64,000 nucleotides of DNA, taken from Shewanella sp. 1CM18E. Lineage in GTDB: Bacteria; Pseudomonadota; Gammaproteobacteria; Enterobacterales; Shewanellaceae. Numbering within the stretch: position 1 is the first letter of the stretch; each line of letters opens with the position of its first letter. The stretch is taken from contig NZ_JALNTW010000003.1 of NCBI RefSeq assembly GCF_023161665.1, forward strand, positions 186,001 to 250,000. Reading direction: 5' to 3'. The translations under genes and the position numbers were made by a program. Positions 55,992-64,000 of the stretch are shown here, piece by piece. Below the pieces are notes generated by a model. It did not search any database. It was not told where the DNA came from and saw only the letters and a list, made by a program, of their open reading frames with translations.

Positions 55992-56168
55992 TTCCCCGGA
56001 ATACCGACCGCCGGTGTAGCCCTTGAACCGTAGGTTCAAGGCGGGTAAATGAGTACCTCCTAAGGCTTCTCGATACGAGCCGAGCTTGCACAATGTCAGT
56101 AAAACATTCACCCTGGGTTTGTAAGTATCGGCACAGGGACATTACCAGCTAGCGAATACCCCAGGGAA
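55992..56168 (-). ncRNA. ssrS: 6S RNA
   Basis: On the minus strand the 177-base segment starts TTCCCTGGGGTATTCGC and ends GGTCGGTATTCCGGGGAA, which pair into the closing stem. The internal AAGCCTTAGGAGGTACTCATTTACCCGCCTTGAACC and GGTTCAAGGGCTACACCGGCGG are the standard 6S RNA core as in E. coli. 6S RNA binds sigma-70 RNA polymerase. It follows zapA, the conserved gammaproteobacterial order. Confidence 0.93.
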
Positions 56169-56265
56169 CAAAACTTGTGTTCGTAAACCAGTCGGGTGAC
56201 TCAAATGGGCTTACGATAAAACTGTTTACAGCTTGCTTATAAAGCAACTGCGATTATAGCTATTT

Positions 56266-56574
56266 TTAGTCAGCTTTTGTAGCGCGATCGACTAACGCAA
56301 CTTCAAGTGTTGACTGTAGCAAACCGATTTTTTCATCCATTTGCTTAATATATTCTTGATTCTTTTGCTGTTCTTCCAGCAACTCATAACCGATATTTAA
56401 TGCTGCCATAATGGCAATTTCTTCACGGCTAATATTGTTAGTACGCGCCTTAAGCGAGGTTAATTGCTTTTCGAGGTTATTGGCCACATGCCTAAGCGCA
56501 GCCTCTCGTCCCTCAGGACAAGCAATAGAGTAGGTACGACCCAATAGAGTTATGTCAATCGCCTTGCTACTCAT
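56266..56574 (-). CDS. zapA: Cell division protein ZapA
   Basis: The 102-aa protein has the ZapA pattern: IDITLLGRTYSIACPEGREAALRHVANNLEKQLTSL with a C-terminal coiled coil. ZapA stabilises the FtsZ ring. It precedes 6S RNA on the same strand with an approximately 100-base gap. The divergent ygfB gene is 356 bases away; that gap shows no further gene. Confidence 0.93.
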   Translation of the reverse strand: MSSKAIDITLLGRTYSIACPEGREAALRHVANNLEKQLTSLKARTNNISREEIAIMAALNIGYELLEEQQKNQEYIKQMDEKIGLLQSTLEVALVDRATKAD

Positions 56575-56930
56575 TCCGAAAAGAATCCTTTAACCGTGTA
56601 CTTGAGCGGACTATATCGGTCTCATTAGCAAAGTGCAACACGATCTACGCGCAAACAGGTGCAGTTTAGATTAATTGTTGTTTAGATCGCCATTGGCGTA
56701 CAAACATAGAGCGGTTAAGGGCTTTGCTCGATAAATCAGTGGCTAAAGTTAATTCTCAACTCAGTTTGCATTAAGCTAATTTTCACTCATCGATAAACAG
56801 CTTTGGTTACGATTGCAGCATTTGTGGCTCATAGCACAAAGTTTTGCCGACTTTATGGTGCCGACTATTGGTCGGCACCCGCACTTCTGCTAGCATGAAG
56901 TGAGTAAATTTTGTGATTGGAAAATACCTT

Positions 56931-57506
56931 ATGGCTAGCCTACCTACGTTGCAGATGGACAAACTCCTTACTGCACTCAATGCCGCTGAAATTGGTCAGC
57001 ACCCTGTCGAAGTTCACGGCGCACTTGTCGGACTAATTTGTGGTGGTGTAGAGCAAAAGCCATCGGGCTGGACGCAACCACTGCTTGAGCTGATGAACGA
57101 CGGCCAAGCACTGCCAAAAGAATTGCAAACCCTGATTGATGATTTATACCAAGATGCAGTGACACGTTTGTCTGATACTGACTTTGGTTTTAGCCCTATG
57201 TTGCCGCAAGAAGAAGAGTCGTTACCAAAGCGCGTTGAAGCCTTATCACTGTGGGTGCAGAGCTTTTTAACCGGTATTGCGATTATTCAGCCTAAGTTAA
57301 ATCAAGCACCGCTAGATGTGCGTGAAGTGATCCAAGACTTGTCTGAGATTGCTCAGGTTGAATTTGATGTCGCCGAAGACGAAGAATCTGAAGCAGCATT
57401 GATTGAGCTAATGGAGTTCACTCGCATGGCTGCACTCATGTGTTACGCCGAGTTTGGCCCTGCGATTGATGACGACGAGCCAATTGATGTAGGCGTAATG
57501 CACTAA
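56931..57506 (+). CDS. ygfB: UPF0149 family protein YgfB
   Basis: The product is about 191 aa (ATG 56931; a longer frame from 56913 has little support). Family features: helical, acidic near the C-terminus (DVAEDEESEAALIELMEFTRMAALMCYAEF), with N-terminal EVHGALVGLICGGVEQKPSGW. Function is not established in this organism. It heads the ygfB-ubiH-ubiI cluster. Confidence 0.88.
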   Translation: MASLPTLQMDKLLTALNAAEIGQHPVEVHGALVGLICGGVEQKPSGWTQPLLELMNDGQALPKELQTLIDDLYQDAVTRLSDTDFGFSPMLPQEEESLPKRVEALSLWVQSFLTGIAIIQPKLNQAPLDVREVIQDLSEIAQVEFDVAEDEESEAALIELMEFTRMAALMCYAEFGPAIDDDEPIDVGVMH

Positions 57507-57524
57507 CGCCTAGTTAAACCAATT

Positions 57525-57556
57525 ACCGCCATCGCTGTTGCTGCATGGCGGTTTTT
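57525..57556 (+). terminator. Terminator after ygfB
   Basis: ACCGCCAT and ATGGCGGT form an 8-bp stem followed by TTTTG. It overlaps the frame upstream of ubiH, which supports a downstream ubiH start. Confidence 0.8.
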
Positions 57557-57602
57557 GTATCAGCAACACCTAACTTATCTTGTTATTGGACCAATACATT
57601 CC

Positions 57603-58868
57603 ATGGCGAACCATAACCAACACGCTGATGTAGCAAGTACCACTGAAATTAATCACGTCGATATCGCTATCGTAGGCGGTGCAATGGCGGGAGCCACCTT
57701 GGCTCTGGGCTTAGCAGAGCTTGCTAAGCAAAGCAGCTCACATCTAAAAGCGCCAATTAAAATTGCCCTTATTGAGGCACATAAGCCTAGTAGCGAACAC
57801 CCTGGCTTTGACGCCCGCTCAATTGCTATTTCCCACGGCTCTATTTTCGAGCTTAAGCAGTTAGGTTTGTGGCAGCATTTAGACTCGTTGGCTGAGCCTA
57901 TTCACAATATTCATATTTCAGAGCGCGGCAATTTTGGCATGACAGAGCTTAACCGCGAGTCACTGCATTTGCCGTATCTTGGCAAAGTGGTCGAGCTCGA
58001 GGCTGTCGGTAACAAGCTATTTAGCTTGCTTGAAAAAAGCGATGTTAGCCTTTATTGCCCTGCCAAGCTGCAAAGCGTAGCAGCGGGTATCGATGCACAA
58101 TTGCTCAAACTCGATAATGGTCAGCAGATCTCGGCTAAATTGCTAATCGCCGCAGATGGGGTTAACTCTAAAGTACGCCAAGCCTTTAAGCAGCCGCTTG
58201 AGCAGGTGGATTTTAATCAAACTGCCATTATTGCCAACATTCATACCGAGCAGCCCCATAGTGGCTGGGCCTATGAGCGCTTTACTCAAACAGGGCCGCT
58301 GGCCTTGTTACCGATGGCGAATAGCCAAGCCGAGTCGCGTTTATCTATGGTGTGGGCGTTAGATCCGACTAATGCCGAGCGACTATTAAACGCATCTAAG
58401 GCGGAGTTTATTAGCGAGCTGCAACACGCCTTTGGTTATCGCGCAGGGCGCTTTATAGATATTGGTGAGCGTTTTAGTTATCCGTTAATGCTGTCGTATA
58501 TGCCAAGGCCGATTTACCAGCGCACCATCTTTTTAGGTAACGCGGCGCAAACCTTGCACCCCATTGCAGGCCAAGGCTTTAACTTAGGTCTGCGTGATGT
58601 GGTATGTGTACTCGATGTATTAGAGCAAGTGCTTGCTAACCCAGAGCCTCAAGATATAGGCAGTGTGGCGGTCACTCATGCTTATCTTGAACGCCGTAAA
58701 GCCGACAGACAAAGCACCATGAACAACATAGAGTTTTTAGTGCGCGGTTTTTCTAACGATTATTGGCCATTAGTGATTGGCCGTAACCTTGGGCTACGAC
58801 TGCTGTCATGGTTTCCGCCATTAAAAGCGCCAGTTGCGCGCCAAGCAATGGGCTGGAACAAAGGTTAA
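57603..58868 (+). CDS. ubiH: 2-octaprenyl-6-methoxyphenol hydroxylase UbiH
   Basis: The product is about 421 aa from ATG 57603; an upstream start at 57555 would overlap the ygfB terminator. It is a FAD monooxygenase of ubiquinone synthesis: dinucleotide motif VDIAIVGGAMAGATLALGLAEL, second FAD motif LGNAAQTLHPIAGQGFNLGLRDV. In E. coli, pepP lies between ygfB and ubiH; it is absent here. Confidence 0.9.
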   Translation: MANHNQHADVASTTEINHVDIAIVGGAMAGATLALGLAELAKQSSSHLKAPIKIALIEAHKPSSEHPGFDARSIAISHGSIFELKQLGLWQHLDSLAEPIHNIHISERGNFGMTELNRESLHLPYLGKVVELEAVGNKLFSLLEKSDVSLYCPAKLQSVAAGIDAQLLKLDNGQQISAKLLIAADGVNSKVRQAFKQPLEQVDFNQTAIIANIHTEQPHSGWAYERFTQTGPLALLPMANSQAESRLSMVWALDPTNAERLLNASKAEFISELQHAFGYRAGRFIDIGERFSYPLMLSYMPRPIYQRTIFLGNAAQTLHPIAGQGFNLGLRDVVCVLDVLEQVLANPEPQDIGSVAVTHAYLERRKADRQSTMNNIEFLVRGFSNDYWPLVIGRNLGLRLLSWFPPLKAPVARQAMGWNKG

Positions 58869-58994
58869 TCTTCAGCAGTCACTGCGCCGTATTAAAGTCA
58901 AATTAACAATAAACATGCACACTGTCATGACGAGGCAAGCAGTCAAAGTGGTATGTTGTTGGCGTAATTCGCCATTTTTGAGTAAGGGTAAAAG

Positions 58995-60215
58995 ATGTTA
59001 AGCACACAAACTTATGATGTCGCCATTGTTGGTGGCGGCATGGTTGGGTTAGCAACAGCCATAGGCTTAGCGATGGCAGGCATTAAAGTGGTAGTCATCG
59101 ATGCAGGTCAAACTGAAGCCGTATCGGGCGAGCCCAAACTAAGAGTTAGCGCTATTAATAAGGCAAGCCAGCAGCTTATTACTAACTTAGGTGCTTGGCC
59201 TTACTTGGCTGCATCAAGAGTAAGTCCTTACCAAAAAATGCAAGTGTGGGACAAAGACAGCCTAGGTAAAATTGATTTTGACGCCCACTCGCTCAGCGAA
59301 ACTCATCTTGGTTCGATTATCGAAAACGATGCCATCGCCTTTGCATTAGCCGAGCGAGCAGGGGAGCTTAGCGAGCTTACTTATATTGAAAACACTCGTT
59401 TAGAACGTATCGCCTTTGGCGAGCGTGAAGCTTGGTTAACCTTAGATAACGGTGACAGCTTAAGTGCTGCGTTGGTGGTTGCTGCTGACGGCGCCAACTC
59501 TTGGGTACGCGAGCAGTGCAAAATCCCACTGACTTTCTGGGATTATAACCACCACGCGATTGTTGCGACTATCCGTACCGAGCTGCCTCACGGCGAAACC
59601 GCAAGACAAGTGTTCGACAAAGAAGGGCCATTAGCCTTCTTACCGCTATATGAAAAAGATCTGTGTTCTATCGTCTGGTCAGTGTCACCTGAAAAAGCCC
59701 AGCAGTTATTAGCATTAGATAAAGTGGCATTTGAGCGCGCATTGACCGCAGCCTTTGATGGCCGCTTAGGTATGTGTAGCCTTGAAAGTGATCGCCAGTC
59801 ATTCCCGTTACGTATGCGTTATGCGCGTCACTTTGCCCGCCCACGCTTAGTGTTAGCAGGCGATGCTGCCCACACAATTCACCCGCTTGCAGGCCAAGGG
59901 GTTAACTTAGGTTTTCTTGACGCCGCAGCGATTGTGGAAGCGGTAACTGAGCTTAAACAGCAAGGTAAAGATATTGGCGATTATAAACACCTACGTGATT
60001 TAGAGCGCTGGCGTAAAGCCGAGGCGCTGGAGATGATCACCGCAATGGAAGGCTTTAAAAGGCTATTTCAAGGCACAAATCCAGTGACAAAAGCCATTCG
60101 CGATTTAGGCTTAAATATCGTCGACAATTTTGCGCCATTGAAAACACTGTTTATTCAACAGGCGTTAGGCAACAAGAACAACCTGCCAAAGCTTTGTCGT
60201 CGTAACCAAAATTAA
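58995..60215 (+). CDS. ubiI: 2-octaprenylphenol hydroxylase UbiI (VisC)
   Basis: The 406-aa FAD-dependent monooxygenase is paralogous to UbiH: YDVAIVGGGMVGLATAIGLAMAG, ADGANSWVREQ and LAGDAAHTIHPLAGQGVNLGFLDAAAI. It hydroxylates the ubiquinone precursor. Followed by gcvT, as in E. coli visC-gcvTHP. Confidence 0.9.
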   Translation: MLSTQTYDVAIVGGGMVGLATAIGLAMAGIKVVVIDAGQTEAVSGEPKLRVSAINKASQQLITNLGAWPYLAASRVSPYQKMQVWDKDSLGKIDFDAHSLSETHLGSIIENDAIAFALAERAGELSELTYIENTRLERIAFGEREAWLTLDNGDSLSAALVVAADGANSWVREQCKIPLTFWDYNHHAIVATIRTELPHGETARQVFDKEGPLAFLPLYEKDLCSIVWSVSPEKAQQLLALDKVAFERALTAAFDGRLGMCSLESDRQSFPLRMRYARHFARPRLVLAGDAAHTIHPLAGQGVNLGFLDAAAIVEAVTELKQQGKDIGDYKHLRDLERWRKAEALEMITAMEGFKRLFQGTNPVTKAIRDLGLNIVDNFAPLKTLFIQQALGNKNNLPKLCRRNQN

Positions 60216-60364
60216 TCATGATCAAATTTCATGCACAGCCAAATAAGCCTTTTATTTCATGTGTTTGTTTGTTTGGTTTTTTGCGTGGTTGAATGTTTGT
60301 GGTTTTTTTAACAAGTTTGCAATAAGAAAAACTAATCCAAAAACTGTTCGGATTAGAAAATTCT

Positions 60365-60396
60365 TTTGTATACAAAGTGACTACTCAAGGTATAAT
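60365..60396 (+). promoter_or_regulatory. gcvT promoter region with TTTGTATACAAA palindrome
   Basis: TATAAT lies at 60391-60396 with a perfect palindrome TTTGTATACAAA (60365-60376) in the -35 area. It resembles a GntR-type operator, but the regulator is not known. A rightward hairpin (CTAATCC / GGATTAG) closes ubiI just before it. The rest of the 293-base gap holds nothing further that I recognise; no glycine riboswitch motif was seen. Confidence 0.5.
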
Positions 60397-60508
60397 TTCG
60401 CCGCATTTTAATGCGATGACATAAATCTGGTGCCAGTACCCTACACAAGCACACTCTATTAGTGCAGGCATCAGCAGCAGACTAAAAGACCCCAAAGAAG
60501 GGATAAAA

Positions 60509-61603
60509 ATGGCTAACAAAACTGTACTTTTTAACAAGCATCTAGAATCAAACGGCAAGATGGTAGACTTCCACGGTTGGGACATGCCACTTAACTACGG
60601 TTCACAAATTGAAGAACATCACGCAGTGCGTCAAGACGCAGGTATGTTCGACGTGTCTCATATGACAGTAGTCGACGTGATTGGTGATGACGCTTGTGCC
60701 TTTTTACGTAAGTTGCTAGCCAACGATGTCGCTAAGCTTAAAGTACCAGGTAAGGCGCTATACGGCGGAATGCTTGACCATAACGGCGGCGTTATCGACG
60801 ACCTTATCACTTATTACCTATCAGATACTGAGTACCGCATTGTGGTTAACTCAGCAACGCGCGAAAAAGACCTCGCGTGGATCAACGAACAAGTTCAAGG
60901 CTTCAGCGTTGAAGTCACTGAGCGTCCAGAGCTAGCGATGATTGCCGTACAAGGCCCAAATGCTAAAGCAAAAGCGGCTACAGTATTCAACGCAGAGCAA
61001 AATGCAGCAATCGAAGGCATGAAGCCATTCTTTGGTATGCAGTCTGGTTCACTGTTTATTGCCACTACTGGTTATACCGGCGAAACTGGTTACGAAGTGA
61101 TTGTGCCAGAGTCAGAAGCTGAAGCACTATGGCAAGCATTCCTAGAAGCAGGCATTCGTCCATGTGGCCTAGGTGCACGTGATACGCTACGTCTTGAAGC
61201 GGGCATGAACCTTTACGGCCTAGATATGGACGAAAGCGTTAACCCACTAGCAGCCAACATGGGCTGGACGGTTGCATGGGAGCCTGCGGAACGTGACTTT
61301 AACGGTCGCCAAGCGTTAGAAAAAATTAAAGCTGAAGGTACAGACAAATTAGTTGGCCTGATCATGGACGCTAAAGGCGTTATCCGTCACGGCATGTCAG
61401 TATTCTTTACCGACAGCGACGGCGTTGAGCAGCAAGGCACAATTACCAGTGGCACATTCTCACCAACTTTAGGTTACTCAATCGCAATGGCGCGTGTACC
61501 TAATACTATTGGTGATGTGGCTGAAGTGGAAATGCGCAAAAAGCGCGTACCTGTTAAAGTTATCGCGCCGTCGTTTGTACGCAACGGTAAACAAGCATTC
61601 TAA
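60509..61603 (+). CDS. gcvT: Glycine cleavage system T protein (aminomethyltransferase)
   Basis: The 364-aa protein transfers the aminomethyl carbon to tetrahydrofolate. N-terminal [47 protein letters not shown]; also GYTGETGYE and [22 protein letters not shown] lies before the ATG. First of the gcvT-gcvH-gcvP cluster. Confidence 0.95.
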   Translation: MANKTVLFNKHLESNGKMVDFHGWDMPLNYGSQIEEHHAVRQDAGMFDVSHMTVVDVIGDDACAFLRKLLANDVAKLKVPGKALYGGMLDHNGGVIDDLITYYLSDTEYRIVVNSATREKDLAWINEQVQGFSVEVTERPELAMIAVQGPNAKAKAATVFNAEQNAAIEGMKPFFGMQSGSLFIATTGYTGETGYEVIVPESEAEALWQAFLEAGIRPCGLGARDTLRLEAGMNLYGLDMDESVNPLAANMGWTVAWEPAERDFNGRQALEKIKAEGTDKLVGLIMDAKGVIRHGMSVFFTDSDGVEQQGTITSGTFSPTLGYSIAMARVPNTIGDVAEVEMRKKRVPVKVIAPSFVRNGKQAF

Positions 61604-61993
61604 TTTTTCTGGGTTAATGCTGGTGATTTGAATCTATTTTGTTGTCGCCAGTGCTCATTGATACTTATCAACTGCGCGCTGGCTCCTAAAACTAGAATCA
61701 AATTCCTGCGCCTTAACTTCAGAAAATGGTTTGGCGAATATAAACCTTATTCGCTTTATCAAGATAGAGCAAAATTGACGATTTCATCTATTTTTAGCTA
61801 ACGCTTAATAAAGCTTAAAAATAATAGATTTGCCCCGTTGAACTAAATCAATGTGGCAAACGTCAAAAAGTAGATGAAATCACTGCACTTATGATGTAAA
61901 AAAGGTGCAAAAATTGATATAAGCCTAAACAGGCAAATCAGTGTAACGTCTTATTAAATACAGAATTAGAACATCGAATAAGGATTTAGACCA
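61604..61993. other. 390-base gcvT-gcvH gap with long inverted repeats
   Basis: GATTTCATCTA (61780-61790) is the exact reverse complement of TAGATGAAATC (61871-61881). Inside is another pair, TTTGCC (61829-61834) with GGCAAA (61855-61860). Flanking TTGACG / CGTCAA also pair. The roughly 100-base region could fold into a branched RNA. No coding sequence is visible. The gap is far longer than usual inside an operon. Confidence 0.5.
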
Positions 61994-62383
61994 ATGAGCA
62001 ATATCCCAGCTGAACTTAAATATGCTTCTTCTCACGAGTGGATCCGTAAAGAAGAAGACGGTAGCTACACAGTCGGTATCAGTGAGCACGCTCAAGAGCT
62101 TTTGGGTGACATGGTGTTCGTTGAGCTACCAGAAGTAGGCGACGATGTTAGCGCGGGTGAAGACTGCGCAGTAGCAGAGTCTGTTAAAGCGGCATCAGAT
62201 ATCTACGCACCACTATCTGGCGAAGTGATTGCAGTAAACGAAGCACTGGAAGATTCTCCAGAGCTAGTGAACAGCGACGCATTCGGCGACGGTTGGTTCT
62301 TCCGCGTAATGCCAACAGACCTAGCTGAACTAGACAATTTGCTTGATGCCGAAGGTTATCAAGCAGTTATCGACGAAGAATAA
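61994..62383 (+). CDS. gcvH: Glycine cleavage system H protein
   Basis: The 129-aa protein carries the lipoyl-lysine in [15 protein letters not shown]. It shuttles intermediates between P, T and L proteins. Preceded by AAGGATTT upstream of the ATG. Confidence 0.95.
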   Translation: MSNIPAELKYASSHEWIRKEEDGSYTVGISEHAQELLGDMVFVELPEVGDDVSAGEDCAVAESVKAASDIYAPLSGEVIAVNEALEDSPELVNSDAFGDGWFFRVMPTDLAELDNLLDAEGYQAVIDEE

Positions 62384-62393
62384 GCGTCGATGA

Positions 62394-62434
62394 CGAACAA
62401 AGCCCCAACTCATCGCTGAGTGGGGCTTTGTTCG
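62394..62434 (+). terminator. Strong hairpin between gcvH and gcvP
   Basis: An 18-bp stem with one bulge (CGAACAAAGCCCCA-ACTCA with TGAGTGGGGCTTTGTTCG) is followed by TTTTATGG. It resembles an intrinsic terminator and lies 11 bases past the gcvH stop, within the gcv cluster. Confidence 0.75.
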
Positions 62435-62592
62435 TTTTATGGCTTATACCCTTGTAAAAAGTCAGGGGATTAGCGCCAATTGGCAGACATGACACAAGCA
62501 AATACTGCCAAACAATCGAATTCTAAACTAAAGAGACCGGTAGCACCGCCCCCCTACAGGCAGGATACTGGCAAATAGGAACTAGGTTACCC

Positions 62593-64000
62593 ATGACCAC
62601 AGAAACCCTTACGCAATTAGAGCAGCACGAATTATTCATTCGTCGTCACATCGGCCCAGGTGCTGAACACCAGCAAGAAATGCTTAACTTTGTTGGTGCT
62701 GAATCACTTGATGATTTAACGGCGCAAATCGTACCTAATGCCATTTTACTTAACCGTGATCTGTTAGTCGGTGATTCATGTGGCGAAGCAGAAGGCTTAG
62801 CCTATATCCGCAAAATTGCCGATAAAAACCAAGTGTTCAAAAGCTACATTGGTATGGGCTACCACGGCACTGAAGTACCAAGCGTCATTCAGCGCAACGT
62901 ATTAGAAAATCCAGGTTGGTACACAGCGTACACGCCATACCAGCCAGAGATTGCTCAAGGTCGCCTTGAAGCGATTCTTAACTTCCAGCAGCTATCTATG
63001 GATCTTACCGGTCTAGACCTAGCCTCTGCGTCACTGCTTGATGAAGCAACCGCAGCTGCTGAAGCTATGGCACTGTCTAGCCGCGTCTCAAAAGCTAAAA
63101 AAGCTAACATCTACTTTGTGGCAGACGACGTATTCCCACAAACTATCGACGTGATTAAAACCCGCGCTGAATGTTTTGGTTTTGAAGTTATCGTCGGCCC
63201 TGCAGAAGATGCAGTTAATCACGAGCTATTTGGTGCGTTATTCCAGTACACCAACGTACACGGTCAAATCGTTGATCACACAGAGCTATTTGCCAAGCTG
63301 CACGAGAAAAAAGCCCTAGTATCAGTGGCTGCCGACATCATGTCGCTAGTGGTACTTAAATCGCCAGGTTCAATGGGCGCAGACGTAGTATTTGGTAACT
63401 CACAGCGCTTTGGTGTACCAATGGGCTTTGGTGGTCCACACGCTGCTTTCTTCGTGACACGTGACGCTTATAAGCGTTCACTACCGGGTCGTATTATCGG
63501 TGTATCACAAGATACTCGCGGTAACCGCGCACTGCGTATGGCTATGCAAACTCGCGAGCAGCATATCCGCCGTGAAAAAGCCAACTCAAACATTTGTACT
63601 GCGCAGGTATTGCTTGCCAACATGGCATCGTTCTACGCGGTATACCACGGCCCACAAGGTCTTAAAACCATTGCTGAGCGTATCCACCGCCTAACCGATA
63701 TCGTGGCTGCTGGTTTGACTGCAAAAGGCGTTGAGCTAGTTAACACAACTTGGTTCGATACTTTATCAATTAAAGGCTTAGATGTTGCCGCAGTTAAAGC
63801 GCGCGCAGTAGAAGCGGGTCTAAACCTACGTATCGACAGCGATGGCATTGTGGGTTTAAGCCTAGCTGAAACCACAACTCGCAGCGATGTTGCCGAGCTA
63901 TTTGACGTGATCCTTGGCGCTGACCATGGTTTAGATGTTGCTGCACTTGATAGTGACATTATTGCTAACGGCAGCCAGTCAATCCCATCTGAGCTAGTTC
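62593..64000 (+). CDS. gcvP: Glycine dehydrogenase (decarboxylating) P protein, partial at right edge
   Basis: Only the first 469 or so residues are in the window; the gene continues past 64000. It begins [23 protein letters not shown] and carries P-protein features ([53 protein letters not shown]). It decarboxylates glycine with pyridoxal phosphate. The 209-base gap to gcvH includes a terminator-like hairpin. Confidence 0.94.
   Translation, partial: MTTETLTQLEQHELFIRRHIGPGAEHQQEMLNFVGAESLDDLTAQIVPNAILLNRDLLVGDSCGEAEGLAYIRKIADKNQVFKSYIGMGYHGTEVPSVIQRNVLENPGWYTAYTPYQPEIAQGRLEAILNFQQLSMDLTGLDLASASLLDEATAAAEAMALSSRVSKAKKANIYFVADDVFPQTIDVIKTRAECFGFEVIVGPAEDAVNHELFGALFQYTNVHGQIVDHTELFAKLHEKKALVSVAADIMSLVVLKSPGSMGADVVFGNSQRFGVPMGFGGPHAAFFVTRDAYKRSLPGRIIGVSQDTRGNRALRMAMQTREQHIRREKANSNICTAQVLLANMASFYAVYHGPQGLKTIAERIHRLTDIVAAGLTAKGVELVNTTWFDTLSIKGLDVAAVKARAVEAGLNLRIDSDGIVGLSLAETTTRSDVAELFDVILGADHGLDVAALDSDIIANGSQSIPSELV

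Noticed and set aside
55794..56142. Open frames over the 6S RNA region on the minus strand
   Set aside because: They overlap the 6S RNA and its downstream terminator array; the sequence is explained by RNA structure and repeats, not coding.
60216..60508. Glycine riboswitch upstream of gcvT
   Set aside because: I saw none of the conserved glycine-aptamer core segments; only a promoter and a palindrome are visible.

Overview
The window reads as a chromosomal segment of a marine gammaproteobacterium, almost certainly Shewanella. The evidence is a complete TorR/T/S plus torECAD trimethylamine-N-oxide (TMAO) respiration locus with torF, a Hug/Hut/Hmu heme-uptake locus, DUF2956, DUF3144 and HugZ-type proteins, and the enterobacterial-type order zapA / 6S RNA / ygfB / ubiH / ubiI / gcvT-gcvH-gcvP. 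Codon use and base composition look even across most of the window. The stretch at about 54.6-55.4 kb looks more AT-rich by eye. I saw no insertion sequences, prophage, tRNA or rRNA genes, or CRISPR array.

Layout. 0-10.7 kb: small metabolic and stress genes (DUF1272, a TetR/aldehyde dehydrogenase pair, a SpoIIAA-like protein, two universal stress proteins, DUF924, a YdbS/YdbT-like PH-domain pair, an MBL-fold hydrolase divergent from a GlxA-type regulator, and a bacterial voltage-gated cation channel). 10.7-21.9 kb: TMAO respiration, namely torF, torR, torT (convergent to torR), torS, then torECAD on the minus strand. torE is only 56 aa. Decamers resembling the TorR box lie in front of both torF and torE. 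22-27.2 kb: DUF2956, the anaerobic heme-degradation radical-SAM enzyme HutW behind a Fur box, a LysR/PACE efflux pair, and YdcF and DHFR-like proteins. 27.2-35.9 kb: heme uptake. A minus-strand operon (tonB-exbB-exbD-hmuT-hmuU-hmuV) and a plus-strand unit (receptor, hutX, hugZ) diverge from one Fur box. 36-45.4 kb: an ABC exporter, a Blc lipocalin, an acyl-CoA ligase, a CcoG-like ferredoxin with a sigma-54 promoter beside a PAS/sigma-54 activator gene, a thioredoxin-like membrane protein and a LysE exporter. 45.4-48.7 kb: DUF3144, two tandem pilin-like proteins, ung and fthC. 48.7-54.6 kb: a three-gene cassette (GDPD-like lipoprotein, PEGA-domain membrane protein, DnaJ-type zinc-finger membrane protein). 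55.4-56.6 kb: five tandem terminator-like hairpins, 6S RNA and zapA. 56.9-64 kb: ygfB, ubiH, ubiI, gcvT, gcvH and the first half of gcvP, which runs off the right edge.

How the parts work together. TorT and TorS sense TMAO and signal to TorR, which should switch on torECAD and torF for anaerobic respiration. The heme locus should respond to iron through Fur: TonB/ExbBD energise the outer-membrane receptor, HmuTUV carries heme inward, and HutX, HugZ and HutW handle or degrade it. The most promising unexplained items are the 48.7-54.6 kb cassette with its own terminator, the tandem array downstream of ssrS, and the self-contained sigma-54 circuit in front of the ccoG-like gene.
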